Below are positions 53,312 through 62,234 of a stretch of 64,000 nucleotides of DNA, piece by piece. The position numbers and the translations under genes are program-made. The notes below the pieces were generated by a model. It made no database searches. It was given only the letters and a program-made list of their open reading frames with translations, and was not told where the DNA came from. Location: NCBI GenBank assembly GCA_944322305.1, contig CALUOP010000004.1, forward strand, positions 62,001 through 126,000. Direction: 5' to 3'. This DNA is from an uncultured Coriobacteriaceae bacterium (GTDB taxonomy: Bacteria > Actinomycetota > Coriobacteriia > Coriobacteriales > Coriobacteriaceae). Position 1 is the stretch's first letter; each line of letters starts with the position of its first letter.

Positions 53312-54275
53312 GGCTCGCCTCCCTTTGACCCGCAACCTCTTCGCAGGCAAAACGGTACGCCGCGGTCACCTGGCGCACTGCCTCGTCGAGGCCCACCTCG
53401 TCGCGGTTGATCCACGTGATGCGCTTGTCACGCCTAAACCACGTGAGCTGGCGCTTGGCATACCGGCGGCTGCGCAGCTTTATCGTGTCAACCGCCTCTT
53501 CAAGCGTGCAGGTTCCCTGCAGGTAATCGATCAGCTCCTTGTACCCGATGGCCTGGCGCGCCGTGAGCGTGCCGGCAAGACCTTCGTCGGCCAGCGCGCG
53601 CACCTCGTCCAAGAGCCCCGCTGCCATCATGGCGTCAACGCGCGCGTCGATCAGACGGTACAGCTCGGCGCGGTCTCGCGTGAGCGCGAACTGCAGGGAC
53701 CGGTAATGAGGGTGCGGCTCGGCAAAGCCCACCTGCTGCTCAGCGTAGGAACGTCCCTGCTCGAGCATCTCAAACGCGCGGACCACGCGCCGCACGTTGT
53801 TGGGGTGGATGAGCGCCGCGGAGGCCGGATCGCGCTCGGCCAGCAGGTCATGCAGCCCCTTTGGACCCAGCTCGTCGGCAAGCGCCGTGTAACGCTTGCG
53901 CACCGGGTCGGCTCCCTCGCCAGCCGGGAAATCCATCTCGTCGAGCACCGCCTTGAGGTAAAGCCCGGTGCCGCCGCAGAGGACCGGAGGGCGCCCCTCG
54001 ACAAGAAGCTCGTCTACCACGGCGCGCGCGTCGCGTTGGTAGAGCGCCGCAGAGTACTCCTGCGCGGGCTCAACCACGTCGACCATCAGCAGCGGGGCCT
54101 TGCACCAGGCGGGATTCGCTTTAGCCGTGCCGATGTCCATGCGACGGTAGACCTGCATGGCGTCAGCCGACACCACGGCACCGCCGAGCTCGGCGGCGAC
54201 CGCGTCGGCAAGCTCGGTTTTTCCGGTGGCCGTGGGACCGCCGATGGCGATGACCGAACCTGCGAGCTCGGTCAT
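53298..54275 (-). CDS. miaA: tRNA dimethylallyltransferase
   Basis: Transfers dimethylallyl to A37 of tRNAs reading UNN codons. The 325-residue protein has the P-loop GGPTATGKTELA, SADAMQVYRRMDIGTAKA, VLCGGTGLYLKA and TARQAIGYKELIDYL. It overlaps the miaB stop; MiaB then methylthiolates the product. Confidence 0.96.
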   Translation of the reverse strand: MTELAGSVIAIGGPTATGKTELADAVAAELGGAVVSADAMQVYRRMDIGTAKANPAWCKAPLLMVDVVEPAQEYSAALYQRDARAVVDELLVEGRPPVLCGGTGLYLKAVLDEMDFPAGEGADPVRKRYTALADELGPKGLHDLLAERDPASAALIHPNNVRRVVRAFEMLEQGRSYAEQQVGFAEPHPHYRSLQFALTRDRAELYRLIDARVDAMMAAGLLDEVRALADEGLAGTLTARQAIGYKELIDYLQGTCTLEEAVDTIKLRSRRYAKRQLTWFRRDKRITWINRDEVGLDEAVRQVTAAYRFACEEVAGQREASHVAC

Positions 54276-55630
54276 CGGGCCTCGCCTGCGATAGTTCCCG
54301 CGAGATACCAGGTGCGGGCCACATCCACCTTCACGTCGACGATCTTGCCGGTGAAAGCGGCGGCGTCAGCGCCTGCCGGGATCGGCGTATGGACGGTCTG
54401 GTTCTTGGGGCTCTTGCCCTGCAAAATCGACGGGTCGTGCTTAGAGGGACCCTCCATGAGCACGGGAACGGTGCAGCCGAGCTCGTGCTGGTTGAAGGCG
54501 AACGCGGTATCTTGGATCACGTTCACCAAGCGGTCGAAACGGTCCTGGATCACCGCGCGCGGCGTGTCGTCGGGGATCTCCGCGGCCGGGGTGCCGGCGC
54601 GCCGCGAGTAGATGAAGGTGAACGCCTGAGCATAACCCACCTCGCGCGCAAGAGTGAGCGTCTCGAGGAAGTCTTCCTCCGTCTCTCCCGGGAACCCGAC
54701 GATGATGTCGGTCGAAAGTGCGATGCCGGGGATCTTGGCGCGCACCGCCTCAACCAGCGCCAGATAGTCCTCGCGCGTGTACTTGCGGTTCATGGCTTTC
54801 AAAATACGCGACGAGCCCGACTGGACAGCCAGGTGGAGTTGCGGCATGACCGCCGGCACCTCCGCCATGGCGTCGATGGTTTCGGGAAGGAGGTCTTTGG
54901 GGTGCGAGGAGGTGAAGCGGATGCGCTCCACGCCGGTGTCGCCTACGCGGCGCAGCAGCTCGGCAAAGCGCGGCGCGCCGAAGAGATCGCGCCCATAGGA
55001 GTTCACGTTCTGCCCGAGCAGCGTCACCTCGCGCACGCCGGCGCGTACAAGGCCGCGAACCTCGTCCACCACCTCGTCGAAAGGACGGCTCTTCTCGCGC
55101 CCGCGCACGTAAGGCACGATGCAGTACGAGCAGAAGTTGTTGCAGCCCGTCATGATCGGAACCCAGGCGTGGTAGGCGGTCTCGCGGTGCCAGGGCATGT
55201 CGGTGGCCGCGCTCTCCTCAACTTCCTCGCAGCGAACCTGCGGATCGTCCGAGGCAAAGGCGTCAGCGATAAGCTCAGCCACGTGCGCGATGGAATGCGT
55301 GCCAAAGACCACGTTCACGTTGTCGAGGTTCGTGAGCAGCCCGGCGCCGTCGCGCTGCGCGATGCAACCGCCCACCGCAACCACGCGCTTGCCGCCAGGC
55401 GGCTCCGGCGCGCTCTTGAGCGAGGAGCACTGCCCGTACAGGCGCGTGTCGGCCTTCTCGCGCACGCAGCAGGTCATGAAGACCACGATGTCGGCGTCGT
55501 CAGGGGACGCAGCGGGAAGGCACCCGCAGGAGTCGAGGAGCCCGGAGACGCGCTCGGCGTCGTGCATGTTCATCTGGCACCCGAAGGTGCGCACGAAGTA
55601 CGTCTTGCCCTGAAGCACGGAAAGCGACAT
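54272..55630 (-). CDS. miaB: tRNA-2-methylthio-N6-dimethylallyladenosine synthase
   Basis: Radical SAM methylthiotransferase acting on i6A37. The 452-residue protein has the UPF0004 domain with cysteines in TFGCQMNMHDAER, FMTCCVREKA and AVGGCIAQRDG. The radical-SAM CNNFCSYCIVPYVRG and a C-terminal TRAM domain follow. The ATG at 55630 has AGGTGAGG upstream. Actinobacterial miaB and miaA are adjacent here, without the mutS and mutL genes found between them in Firmicutes. Confidence 0.97.
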   Translation of the reverse strand: MSLSVLQGKTYFVRTFGCQMNMHDAERVSGLLDSCGCLPAASPDDADIVVFMTCCVREKADTRLYGQCSSLKSAPEPPGGKRVVAVGGCIAQRDGAGLLTNLDNVNVVFGTHSIAHVAELIADAFASDDPQVRCEEVEESAATDMPWHRETAYHAWVPIMTGCNNFCSYCIVPYVRGREKSRPFDEVVDEVRGLVRAGVREVTLLGQNVNSYGRDLFGAPRFAELLRRVGDTGVERIRFTSSHPKDLLPETIDAMAEVPAVMPQLHLAVQSGSSRILKAMNRKYTREDYLALVEAVRAKIPGIALSTDIIVGFPGETEEDFLETLTLAREVGYAQAFTFIYSRRAGTPAAEIPDDTPRAVIQDRFDRLVNVIQDTAFAFNQHELGCTVPVLMEGPSKHDPSILQGKSPKNQTVHTPIPAGADAAAFTGKIVDVKVDVARTWYLAGTIAGEAR

Positions 55631-55663
55631 AACCTCACCTGTCATATGTTGGAAACGCAAGCG

Positions 55664-55975
55664 TTAACGGATATCCTCGTCCACCATGGTGCCGGCGGCG
55701 TTTTGCAGGTTGATGCGGTGCACGTAAACCGCGAGCCGAATGGCTGTGCGCGACTCGCCGTTGATGAGGATGTCGGAGAACGTGGGGGCGCAGGAGATGT
55801 CGCACCCCGTGGGGATGAGGAAACCCCGCGCGATGGCCACGGCCTTCACGGCTTGGTTCACCGCGCCGGCACCTACGCATTGGATGTTCACCGGGACGCC
55901 GTCTTTGACCATACCGGCAATCGCACCCGCCACTGAGGCCGGCGACGACTTGCTCGATACTTTCAGATAATCCAT
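55664..55975 (-). CDS. spoVS: Stage V sporulation protein S homologue
   Basis: The 103-residue protein matches the Alba-like SpoVS family along its length: LKVSSKSSPASVAGAIAGM, VGAGAVNQAVKAVAIARGF and ESRTAIRLAVYVHR. It has about 15 extra C-terminal residues. In endospore formers it affects septation and coat assembly; in non-sporulating genomes its role is unclear. It sits between miaB and the GHKL ATPase. Confidence 0.93.
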   Translation of the reverse strand: MDYLKVSSKSSPASVAGAIAGMVKDGVPVNIQCVGAGAVNQAVKAVAIARGFLIPTGCDISCAPTFSDILINGESRTAIRLAVYVHRINLQNAAGTMVDEDIR

Positions 55976-56059
55976 GAACTGCTCCGTGTTGATGTGTTAC
56001 TGCTGCGTTGCCTGTAACTTTACGTGAAGATTCGCCCTGCGTAAAGCACCTGCGGGCGG

Positions 56060-57142
56060 CTATTCGTCCTTGTCGATGTCGAAGGTTACCGTGATACGGT
56101 CACGCCGCACGCGCACCTTGGGCTCGGTTGCCAGCGAGATGAAGTACTTGTTGCCGAGCTGGGCGAAGCTGCGCTCGAGCACGCGCGAGAAGTCTGCGAG
56201 GTCGTCTGCGGCGATCTTGAGGCCGCGCCGGTCTTTGGCAAGGTCGATCGGCGCCGGCTCGCGATGTGCGCTTCCCTGCCTGAGCAGGCGGCCCGAGACG
56301 GTGTTCAGCGGCGGTATGGCTCCGGCAAGGATGCGGTGCGCCGTTCGCTCGGAGAGCTCGAGGCCCAAACCTGCGGCGATGCGGATGAAGTCAGCCGCGT
56401 CGCCGGCGCAGCCCAATCGGTCAGTAACCGGCAGGGTGCTCTCGTCGTCTACGAACAGCAGCTTGGAGCGGTCGATGGTGCGCTGGGCGCGGACGTAGAG
56501 CGTGGCAGCGATTTCGGTGGGGGTGCCGAGGTACACGTCGCAGGTGTGAAGCTCTTCCAAGGCAAACTCGCCCGCCGCACGGATGATGTTGTGCGGACCC
56601 TTCACGCAGGCGAAGGCGCCCTCGTCGTTTTTCTTGGCGATGGGCCAGGTCGACTGGTCGGCGCGCTCGCGCAGCGCGTCGAGGTCAACCACCACCTTGA
56701 AGGAAGAACCGAGACCCGCGTCCGAAGTTATCACGCGCGCCTCGTCAGCGTTCTCGCGAATGGAGTACAGCGCCATGCCGCGCCCGTGCACGCCCCAGCG
56801 ATCCATGCGCATGCTCTCGAGCTTGGAGGTTACGCGCGGCTCGAAAACGTGCTCATGCATGGCAGGCGGGATGCCGCAGCCGTTGTCGATGAAGAGGAGC
56901 GTACGAGTACGCTCCTCTTTCAGGGTTGCGATGAAGACGGCGTCAGCGCCGGCGTCGCGGGCGTTGCGCAGCATCTCCACCACGATGTCCTCGACATACT
57001 GGATGTCGTGCTTGGCTTGGCGGCGCTCAGCCTCGGCAACGCGCAGACGCACGAACCCCGCGCCGAGGTTCTCCTCGACGCGGAGGTTGCCTTCGCCCGT
57101 CATGGACGCGATAAACGAGATCAGGTCGCCGGAATCCGCCAT
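56060..57142 (-). CDS. Stand-alone GHKL (HATPase_c) ATP-binding protein, unknown role
   Basis: The 360-residue protein has the Bergerat ATP fold of MutL, Hsp90 and gyrase B. The N-box is VVEMLRNARDAGAD (about residues 53-66), the G1 box IDNGCGIPP, and the G2 box DRWGVHGRGMALYSIREN. There is no sensor, dimerisation or membrane domain. The rest (about 170-360) is a soluble region with no recognised motif. It starts just after the rny stop, so it is probably co-transcribed with RNase Y. It is not MutL by length or C-terminus. Function unknown. Confidence 0.85.
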   Translation of the reverse strand: MADSGDLISFIASMTGEGNLRVEENLGAGFVRLRVAEAERRQAKHDIQYVEDIVVEMLRNARDAGADAVFIATLKEERTRTLLFIDNGCGIPPAMHEHVFEPRVTSKLESMRMDRWGVHGRGMALYSIRENADEARVITSDAGLGSSFKVVVDLDALRERADQSTWPIAKKNDEGAFACVKGPHNIIRAAGEFALEELHTCDVYLGTPTEIAATLYVRAQRTIDRSKLLFVDDESTLPVTDRLGCAGDAADFIRIAAGLGLELSERTAHRILAGAIPPLNTVSGRLLRQGSAHREPAPIDLAKDRRGLKIAADDLADFSRVLERSFAQLGNKYFISLATEPKVRVRRDRITVTFDIDKDE

Positions 57143-57145
57143 GGC

Positions 57146-58696
57146 CTACTTCGCAATATCCACGGCGCGACTCTCGCGGATAACCACCACGCGCACCTGG
57201 CCGGGATACTCCATCTCCTCTTCGATCTGATGGGCGATGTCGTGCGCGAGCACGGTTGCCTGGGCGTCGGAGATCTTCTCGGGCTCCACCATCACATGGA
57301 GCTCGCGGCCGGCCTGCATGGCGTAGGTGCGCTCGACGCCCTCGTGGGCGTTGGAGATCTCCTCGAGCTTCTCCAGGCGCTTGATGTAGTTCTCAGCCGA
57401 CTCGCGACGCGCGCCCGGGCGGGCGGCCGAGATCGCGTCGGCAGCTTGAACGAGAACAGCCAGCACCGAGTTGGGGTCTACGTCGCCGTGGTGCGCCTCG
57501 ATGGCGTGCACGATGGCGGGGTTCTCGCCGTAGCGGCGCGCAAGGTCGGCGCCGATGACGGCGTGCGGCCCGTCGACCTCGTGGTCGATGGCCTTGCCCA
57601 GGTCGTGCAGCAAGCCGGCGCGGCGGGCGGCGCGCGAGTCGACTCCGAGCTCGGAGGCCATGATGGCGCACAGCTCGCCGACCTCCTTGGAGTGCTGGAG
57701 CACGTTCTGGCCGAAGGAGGTACGGTAACGCAGGGCGCCGAGAGTTTTGACGAGCTCGGGATGCAGGTCGTGGATGCCGGCGTCGAAGGCGGCTTCCTCG
57801 CCGGCCTCGCGCACGCGTTGCTGCACGAGCGAGGACGCCTTCTGGTACATCTCCTCGATGCGCGCCGGATGGATGCGTCCGTCGGCGATGAGGTTCTCGA
57901 GCGCCACGCGCGCCGTCTCGCGGCGAACCGGGTCGAAGCTCGAGAGAATAACGGTCTCAGGCGTGTCGTCGATGACGAGGTTCACGCCGGAAACCTGCTC
58001 GAAGGTGCGGATGTTGCGGCCCTCGCGGCCGATGATGCGGCCCTTGAGGTCGTCAGAGGGGATGTGCACCGAGGTGACGGTGACCTCGGCGGTGTGGTCG
58101 GCGGCGCAGCGCTGGATAGCCAGCGAGATGATCTCGCGGGCGGTCTTGCTGCACTCGTTTTTCACGCGCTGCTCGGAGTCGCGGATGATGGTGGCGGCCT
58201 CGTGGGTCACCTCGTTGCGCACGCGGTCGAGAAGCTCCTCGTGGGCCTCGGCGCGCGTGAGCTCGGAGATGCGCTCGAGCTCGGACTGCTGCTGGGCGTA
58301 GAGACCGTCGATCTCGCGGCTGCGGCGGTCGAGCTGGCCGGCCTGGCTGGAGAGCTGGTGCTCGCGCTTGTCGAGCGCGTCGTTGCGGCGGTCGAGCGAC
58401 TCCTCGCGCTGCATGACGCGGTTCTCGAGCGTGCGCAGCTCGCGCTTGCGCTGCTTCTCCTCGGCCTCAGCGGCCTGACGGTGCTGGATGATCTCCTCCT
58501 TGGCGGAGAGGAGCGCTTCCTTCTTCAGGGTCTCTGCCTGTCGCTGCGCCTCGCCGAGAACCTGCTCCGCTTGGGAGCGGGCCTGCTCCAACTGGGCGTC
58601 CGCCTGACGGACGCGCCCGTTGCTCGCGTTGCGCATGGCGACGAACATCACGCCGGCGCCGAGCGCCAAGGCGATGATCGCGATAACAATCTCCAT
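57146..58696 (-). CDS. rny: Ribonuclease Y
   Basis: Membrane-anchored endonuclease that starts mRNA decay. The 516-residue protein has an N-terminal helix ([19 protein letters not shown]), a long coiled coil (about 30-190), a KH domain ([19 protein letters not shown]) and an HD domain ([26 protein letters not shown]). The ATG at 58696 has GAGG upstream; a GTG three codons earlier is possible. Confidence 0.97.
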   Translation of the reverse strand: MEIVIAIIALALGAGVMFVAMRNASNGRVRQADAQLEQARSQAEQVLGEAQRQAETLKKEALLSAKEEIIQHRQAAEAEEKQRKRELRTLENRVMQREESLDRRNDALDKREHQLSSQAGQLDRRSREIDGLYAQQQSELERISELTRAEAHEELLDRVRNEVTHEAATIIRDSEQRVKNECSKTAREIISLAIQRCAADHTAEVTVTSVHIPSDDLKGRIIGREGRNIRTFEQVSGVNLVIDDTPETVILSSFDPVRRETARVALENLIADGRIHPARIEEMYQKASSLVQQRVREAGEEAAFDAGIHDLHPELVKTLGALRYRTSFGQNVLQHSKEVGELCAIMASELGVDSRAARRAGLLHDLGKAIDHEVDGPHAVIGADLARRYGENPAIVHAIEAHHGDVDPNSVLAVLVQAADAISAARPGARRESAENYIKRLEKLEEISNAHEGVERTYAMQAGRELHVMVEPEKISDAQATVLAHDIAHQIEEEMEYPGQVRVVVIRESRAVDIAK

Positions 58697-58727
58697 GCGT
58701 GTCACCTCGTTTAGGTCATTGTGTCAA

Positions 58728-58765
58728 AACAGCAAAAGCACCTGCCGCGAGGACAGGTGTCGTCA
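58728..58765 (-). terminator. Stem-loop with T-rich tail upstream of rny
   Basis: On the minus strand CACCTGTC/GGCAGGTG is followed by CTTTTGCTGTTTT. It can end recA-recX transcripts or attenuate rny. The rest of 58766-58958 shows no gene; a CTCATG/CATGAG palindrome lies near 58820. Confidence 0.7.
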
Positions 58766-58958
58766 TGTAGGTGATATGCACCCGCAGTATGATGTTGATA
58801 CAAAACCTATCTATACCATCTCATGTTGCATGAGCTCATAACACGTCTATGACTGCGTTCAATCCTACGTTGTCGGCACGGCATCGTCAAGCGCAGCGGC
58901 ATGTAAATCCCCACAAACGGTGCGAACGCGGAGTGGAGCCGAGGCCGGCAGACGCGCC

Positions 58959-59684
58959 TTACCGCTCCCCCTCGTCCAAGTGCGCGCGGACCGCCTGCGA
59001 GGCCGTGCCGTAGCTGAAGCCCTTGCCCATGAGAAAGCGCACGAGCTTTTCGTACGCACGCTGCTCCGGCACGCTCTTTTTGGCGAGAAGCGTCGCGGCG
59101 CGGGCGAGGTCGTCCTCCTCGGTGAAGAATGCCTCGGGATAGCCCTCTAGCACGTCTGCGCACACGCCGCGCACCTTGAGCTCGCGCTCGATGCGGCCAC
59201 GTCCCCACCCTTGGCGCTTCTTGCGCTCGATGAAGGACGCGGTGTACCGCGCGTCGTCGATGAAGCGGCGCGCAACGGCCTCCTCAACGCAGGGTTCGGC
59301 ATACTCGGGCAAAAACCCCAGGGTTTCAAGTTTTTTCAGCGCCTCGGTGCGCGTGAGGTCGCGGCGCTCAAGGGCAGCCACGAGCTCGCGCATGCAGGCG
59401 GTGCGCTCGCGTGACGCCAGCGTGGAGAAGAACTCCTCCTTCTCAAGCGGGAGGGGGATCTCCTTCGCGTTGAGGAAGCGCCCTGCCGCTTGGGGGAACT
59501 TAAGCGAGAGGACCGCGCCGGTGTCGAGCGTCACGGTAAGGTCGGCCTTGGGCTTGCGCTTGCCCATGCCGAAGGACGTGCGGGCGGGAAAGCACACCTC
59601 ATACGAGGTTACGTATGTCTCCCCGTCCGCCAGCTCGTCCGCAAGCGTGGATACGACGCCTGCCGCCTCGAAGCCCGCCGGCAT
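58959..59684 (-). CDS. recX: Regulatory protein RecX
   Basis: Modulates RecA filaments. The 241-residue protein has the repeated three-helix pattern of RecX in its C-terminal 140 residues (RRFIDDARYTASFIERKKRQ, GWGRGRIERELKVRG, KLVRFLMGKGFSYGTASQAV). An N-terminal region of about 95 residues is longer than in E. coli. It begins three bases after the recA stop, with GGAGG inside recA. Confidence 0.93.
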   Translation of the reverse strand: MPAGFEAAGVVSTLADELADGETYVTSYEVCFPARTSFGMGKRKPKADLTVTLDTGAVLSLKFPQAAGRFLNAKEIPLPLEKEEFFSTLASRERTACMRELVAALERRDLTRTEALKKLETLGFLPEYAEPCVEEAVARRFIDDARYTASFIERKKRQGWGRGRIERELKVRGVCADVLEGYPEAFFTEEDDLARAATLLAKKSVPEQRAYEKLVRFLMGKGFSYGTASQAVRAHLDEGER

Positions 59685-59687
59685 ACC

Positions 59688-60773
59688 TTACGCCTCCGCA
59701 GCCTCTACGGCGTCGCCGGTTGTTTCGTCGTCGGCAAACTCCAGGCCGCAGGCGACGCGCACCTTGTGCTCGATCTCGTCGGCGAGCTCGGGATGCGTGC
59801 GCAGGAACTCCTTCGCCGCCTCGCGACCCTGGCCCAGGCGCTCGGTGTCATAGGTGTACCAGGCACCCGACTTCTTCACGATGTTGCTCTCGACACCCAT
59901 GTCGAGCAGCGACCCCTCTTTGGAGATGCCGGTGCCGTACATGATGTCGAACTCGGCCGCGCGGAACGGCGCCGCCACCTTGTTCTTCACGACCTTGGCG
60001 CGCACGCGGTTGCCCACGACCTCCTGGCCCTGCTTGATGCTGTCGATGCGGCGGATGTCGATGCGCACCGAGGAGAAGAACTTGAGCGCGCGGCCGCCCG
60101 TGGTAGTCTCGGGGTTGCCGAACATGACGCCGATCTTCTCGCGCAGCTGGTTGATGAAGATGCAGGTGGTTTTGGACTTGGCGAGCGAGCCGGCGAGCTT
60201 GCGGAGCGCCTGGCTCATGAGACGGGCCTGCAGGCCCACCGTGGTGTCGCCGATTTCGCCCTCGATCTCGGCGCGCGGAACAAGCGCGGCCACCGAGTCG
60301 ATCACGATGACGTCGATGGCGCCGGAGCGCACGAGCATGTCGCAGATCTCGAGCGCCTGCTCGCCGTAGTCGGGCTGAGAGATGAGCAGGTCGTCGATGT
60401 CCACGCCGATGCGGGCTGCGTAGCCCGGGTCGAGCGCGTGCTCGGCGTCGATGAAGGCCGCCACGCCACCCGTTGCCTGGGCCTCCGCCACGATCTCGAG
60501 CGCAAGCGTGGTCTTACCCGAAGACTCCGGGCCGTAGATCTCGATGATGCGGCCGCGCGGAACGCCTCCGATGCCCAGCGCGGCGTCCAGTGCGAGCGAG
60601 CCGGTGGGAATGGCCTCGACCTCGAGCTCGGGGCCGCCGTCGCCGTAGCGCATGATGGATCCGCTGCCGAACTTCTTTACGATCTCGGCCTTGGTGAGGT
60701 CGATCATCTTGTCGCGTTCCTCGCCCGTGGTACGCTCATGCACAGTGCGCACGGGACCTGAGTTCTTAGCCAT
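59688..60773 (-). CDS. recA: Recombinase RecA
   Basis: Homologous recombination and LexA co-protease. The 361-residue protein has Walker [12 protein letters not shown], Walker [13 protein letters not shown], the L1/L2 loops ([20 protein letters not shown]) and the C-terminal domain with an acidic tail. Two starts compete. ATG 60794 would lie only about six bases after the predicted transcript start, with its AAGGA outside the transcript. ATG 60773 has AAGGAG inside the message and is preferred. Confidence 0.97.
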   Translation of the reverse strand: MAKNSGPVRTVHERTTGEERDKMIDLTKAEIVKKFGSGSIMRYGDGGPELEVEAIPTGSLALDAALGIGGVPRGRIIEIYGPESSGKTTLALEIVAEAQATGGVAAFIDAEHALDPGYAARIGVDIDDLLISQPDYGEQALEICDMLVRSGAIDVIVIDSVAALVPRAEIEGEIGDTTVGLQARLMSQALRKLAGSLAKSKTTCIFINQLREKIGVMFGNPETTTGGRALKFFSSVRIDIRRIDSIKQGQEVVGNRVRAKVVKNKVAAPFRAAEFDIMYGTGISKEGSLLDMGVESNIVKKSGAWYTYDTERLGQGREAAKEFLRTHPELADEIEHKVRVACGLEFADDETTGDAVEAAEA

Positions 60774-60806
60774 TGCCTGCTCCTTGTCCGCCATGATTGC
60801 ATCCTT

Positions 60807-60835
60807 ATACTATTCGAACGGTTGTTCGCTGTCAA
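60807..60835 (-). promoter_or_regulatory. recA promoter with embedded SOS box
   Basis: On the minus strand TTGACA (60830-60835) and TAGTAT (60807-60812) are 17 bases apart. The spacer contains a perfect LexA operator, GAAC-N4-GTTC, at 60816-60827. LexA bound there would block polymerase directly. Confidence 0.9.
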
Positions 60836-61072
60836 CAGCTCACGCCCATCCTATCGCCTGGATCCAACCAAAACCTGTCAATACGCCCAGCGTGCCCTTG
60901 GCACAAGCTTGCCCAAATCTGGCACGATTCCAACCATGCCGAAAAACACCTGGTAGCGAAGCGGCTCGATGTAGTGAAAGTCCATTGTGTGAAAAGCAAG
61001 GCAGGCAAGAAGGCTGTACCGCACATGAAAGATGCACAACCTAAGGCAGCAAGGCAAGCGAGAAGACCCTGC

Positions 61073-61606
61073 TTACTTCTCCTCCTTGAGCCCCTCGAGC
61101 AACAGGTTCAGCGCGAAGAGCGCTGCCGCCTGGCGCACCTCGGTGCGGGTGCCCGCGAAGCGGCGCACATGGGTCTGGGTGCCTGCGGCGGTGGCGAGCC
61201 CGAAGTACACGGTACCCACCGGGTCGGCAGCGGTGCCGCCCGTGGGGCCCGCGTAGCCGGTGACGCTCACCGCCGCGTCGCTGTCGAAGAGCCGGCGCGA
61301 GCCCTCAGCGAGTTCGCGCGCCGTCTGCGCAGACACCGCCGTGTGCTCGGCCAAAGTCTTCTCGGACACACCGAGCACCTTGTGCTTGATAGCGTCGACG
61401 TAGGTGACCGCGCCGCCCAGCAGCACCTCGGAGGCGCCGGATACCGCGCCCAAGGAGCTCGCCACCATGCCGGCCGTGCACGACTCGGCGGTAGAGACGT
61501 GCAGGCCGCGCGCGGTACCAAGGGAGATCACCTGCTCAGCCGCGCAGGTAAGATCATCGGCGCACACAGACGCAGCGTTGGAGCGCGGATGCTCGGAACC
61601 AGCCAT
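61073..61606 (-). CDS. cinA: CinA-family nicotinamide-nucleotide amidohydrolase (PncC domain only)
   Basis: The 177-residue protein is the C-terminal CinA domain alone, hydrolysing NMN to NaMN. It has STAESCTAGMVASSLGAVSG, a catalytic Ser/Thr region, and VSVTGYAGPTGGTAADPVGTV. The N-terminal MocF-like half of long CinA proteins is absent. It lies between pgsA and recA, as in many bacteria. The gap to recA (60836-61072) shows no gene. Confidence 0.93.
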   Translation of the reverse strand: MAGSEHPRSNAASVCADDLTCAAEQVISLGTARGLHVSTAESCTAGMVASSLGAVSGASEVLLGGAVTYVDAIKHKVLGVSEKTLAEHTAVSAQTARELAEGSRRLFDSDAAVSVTGYAGPTGGTAADPVGTVYFGLATAAGTQTHVRRFAGTRTEVRQAAALFALNLLLEGLKEEK

Positions 61607-61619
61607 GGTCGCACGCCTC

Positions 61620-62231
61620 CTACACGCTGAAGACGATGGCGCGCGAGCGCCAGAAGTACTGAACGCCCGAGATCACGGTAAGCACCACGGCCGCGGCCAT
61701 GAGCACATGCCCCACCAACAGCAGCGAGGCGGCCCCGGGGATGGAGAAGCTCACCATCACGTCGTTGAACAGGAACAGGCAGATGGACACCATCGTGGTG
61801 GCGGTCTTCCATTTGCCGAGCTTGTCGGCTGCGATGACCACGCCGTTGGCGCTCACCACCATGCGCAGCGCGCTCACCAGAAACTCGCGCACCAAGATGA
61901 TGAAGACCACCCAGAAGCTCAAGGTACCCTGCTCGATGAAGATGAGCAGGGCGGAGAACACGAGGAGCTTGTCGGCGATGGGGTCGAGGAACTTGCCGAA
62001 GTCGGTGATCTCGTGGCGTGAGCGCGCAAGGTAGCCGTCGACCTTGTCGGTCAGGCTCAGCGTGAGGTAGATGAGAAACGCCAGCACGTCGAAGATCCCC
62101 GTGCTCAGCCCCAGCGTGCCGTCGGGAAGGGTTGCCAGCACCATGTAGACGGGGATGAACAGGATGCGCACGCAGGTGACGATGTTGGCCGGCGTCCAGA
62201 TGCTCGTCAGCTCTTTTTGAGTATCGCTCAT
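61620..62231 (-). CDS. pgsA: CDP-diacylglycerol-glycerol-3-phosphate 3-phosphatidyltransferase
   Basis: Makes phosphatidylglycerophosphate, the committed step to PG. The 203-residue membrane protein has the CDP-alcohol motif DGYLARSRHEITDFGKFLDP and the following IADK, and opens with IWTPANIVTCVRILFIPVYM, typical of PgsA. It ends 13 bases before cinA. Confidence 0.95.
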   Translation of the reverse strand: MSDTQKELTSIWTPANIVTCVRILFIPVYMVLATLPDGTLGLSTGIFDVLAFLIYLTLSLTDKVDGYLARSRHEITDFGKFLDPIADKLLVFSALLIFIEQGTLSFWVVFIILVREFLVSALRMVVSANGVVIAADKLGKWKTATTMVSICLFLFNDVMVSFSIPGAASLLLVGHVLMAAAVVLTVISGVQYFWRSRAIVFSV

Positions 62232-62234
62232 GGC

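Noticed and set aside
56060-57142. GHKL protein considered as MutL
   Set aside because: It lacks the MutL C-terminal dimerisation domain and the typical MutL N-terminal GEVI/RIAAGEVV segment, and no mutS is adjacent.
56264-58714. 816-codon plus-strand frame opposite the GHKL ATPase and rny
   Set aside because: Antisense to two well-supported genes; no start signal or family motif.
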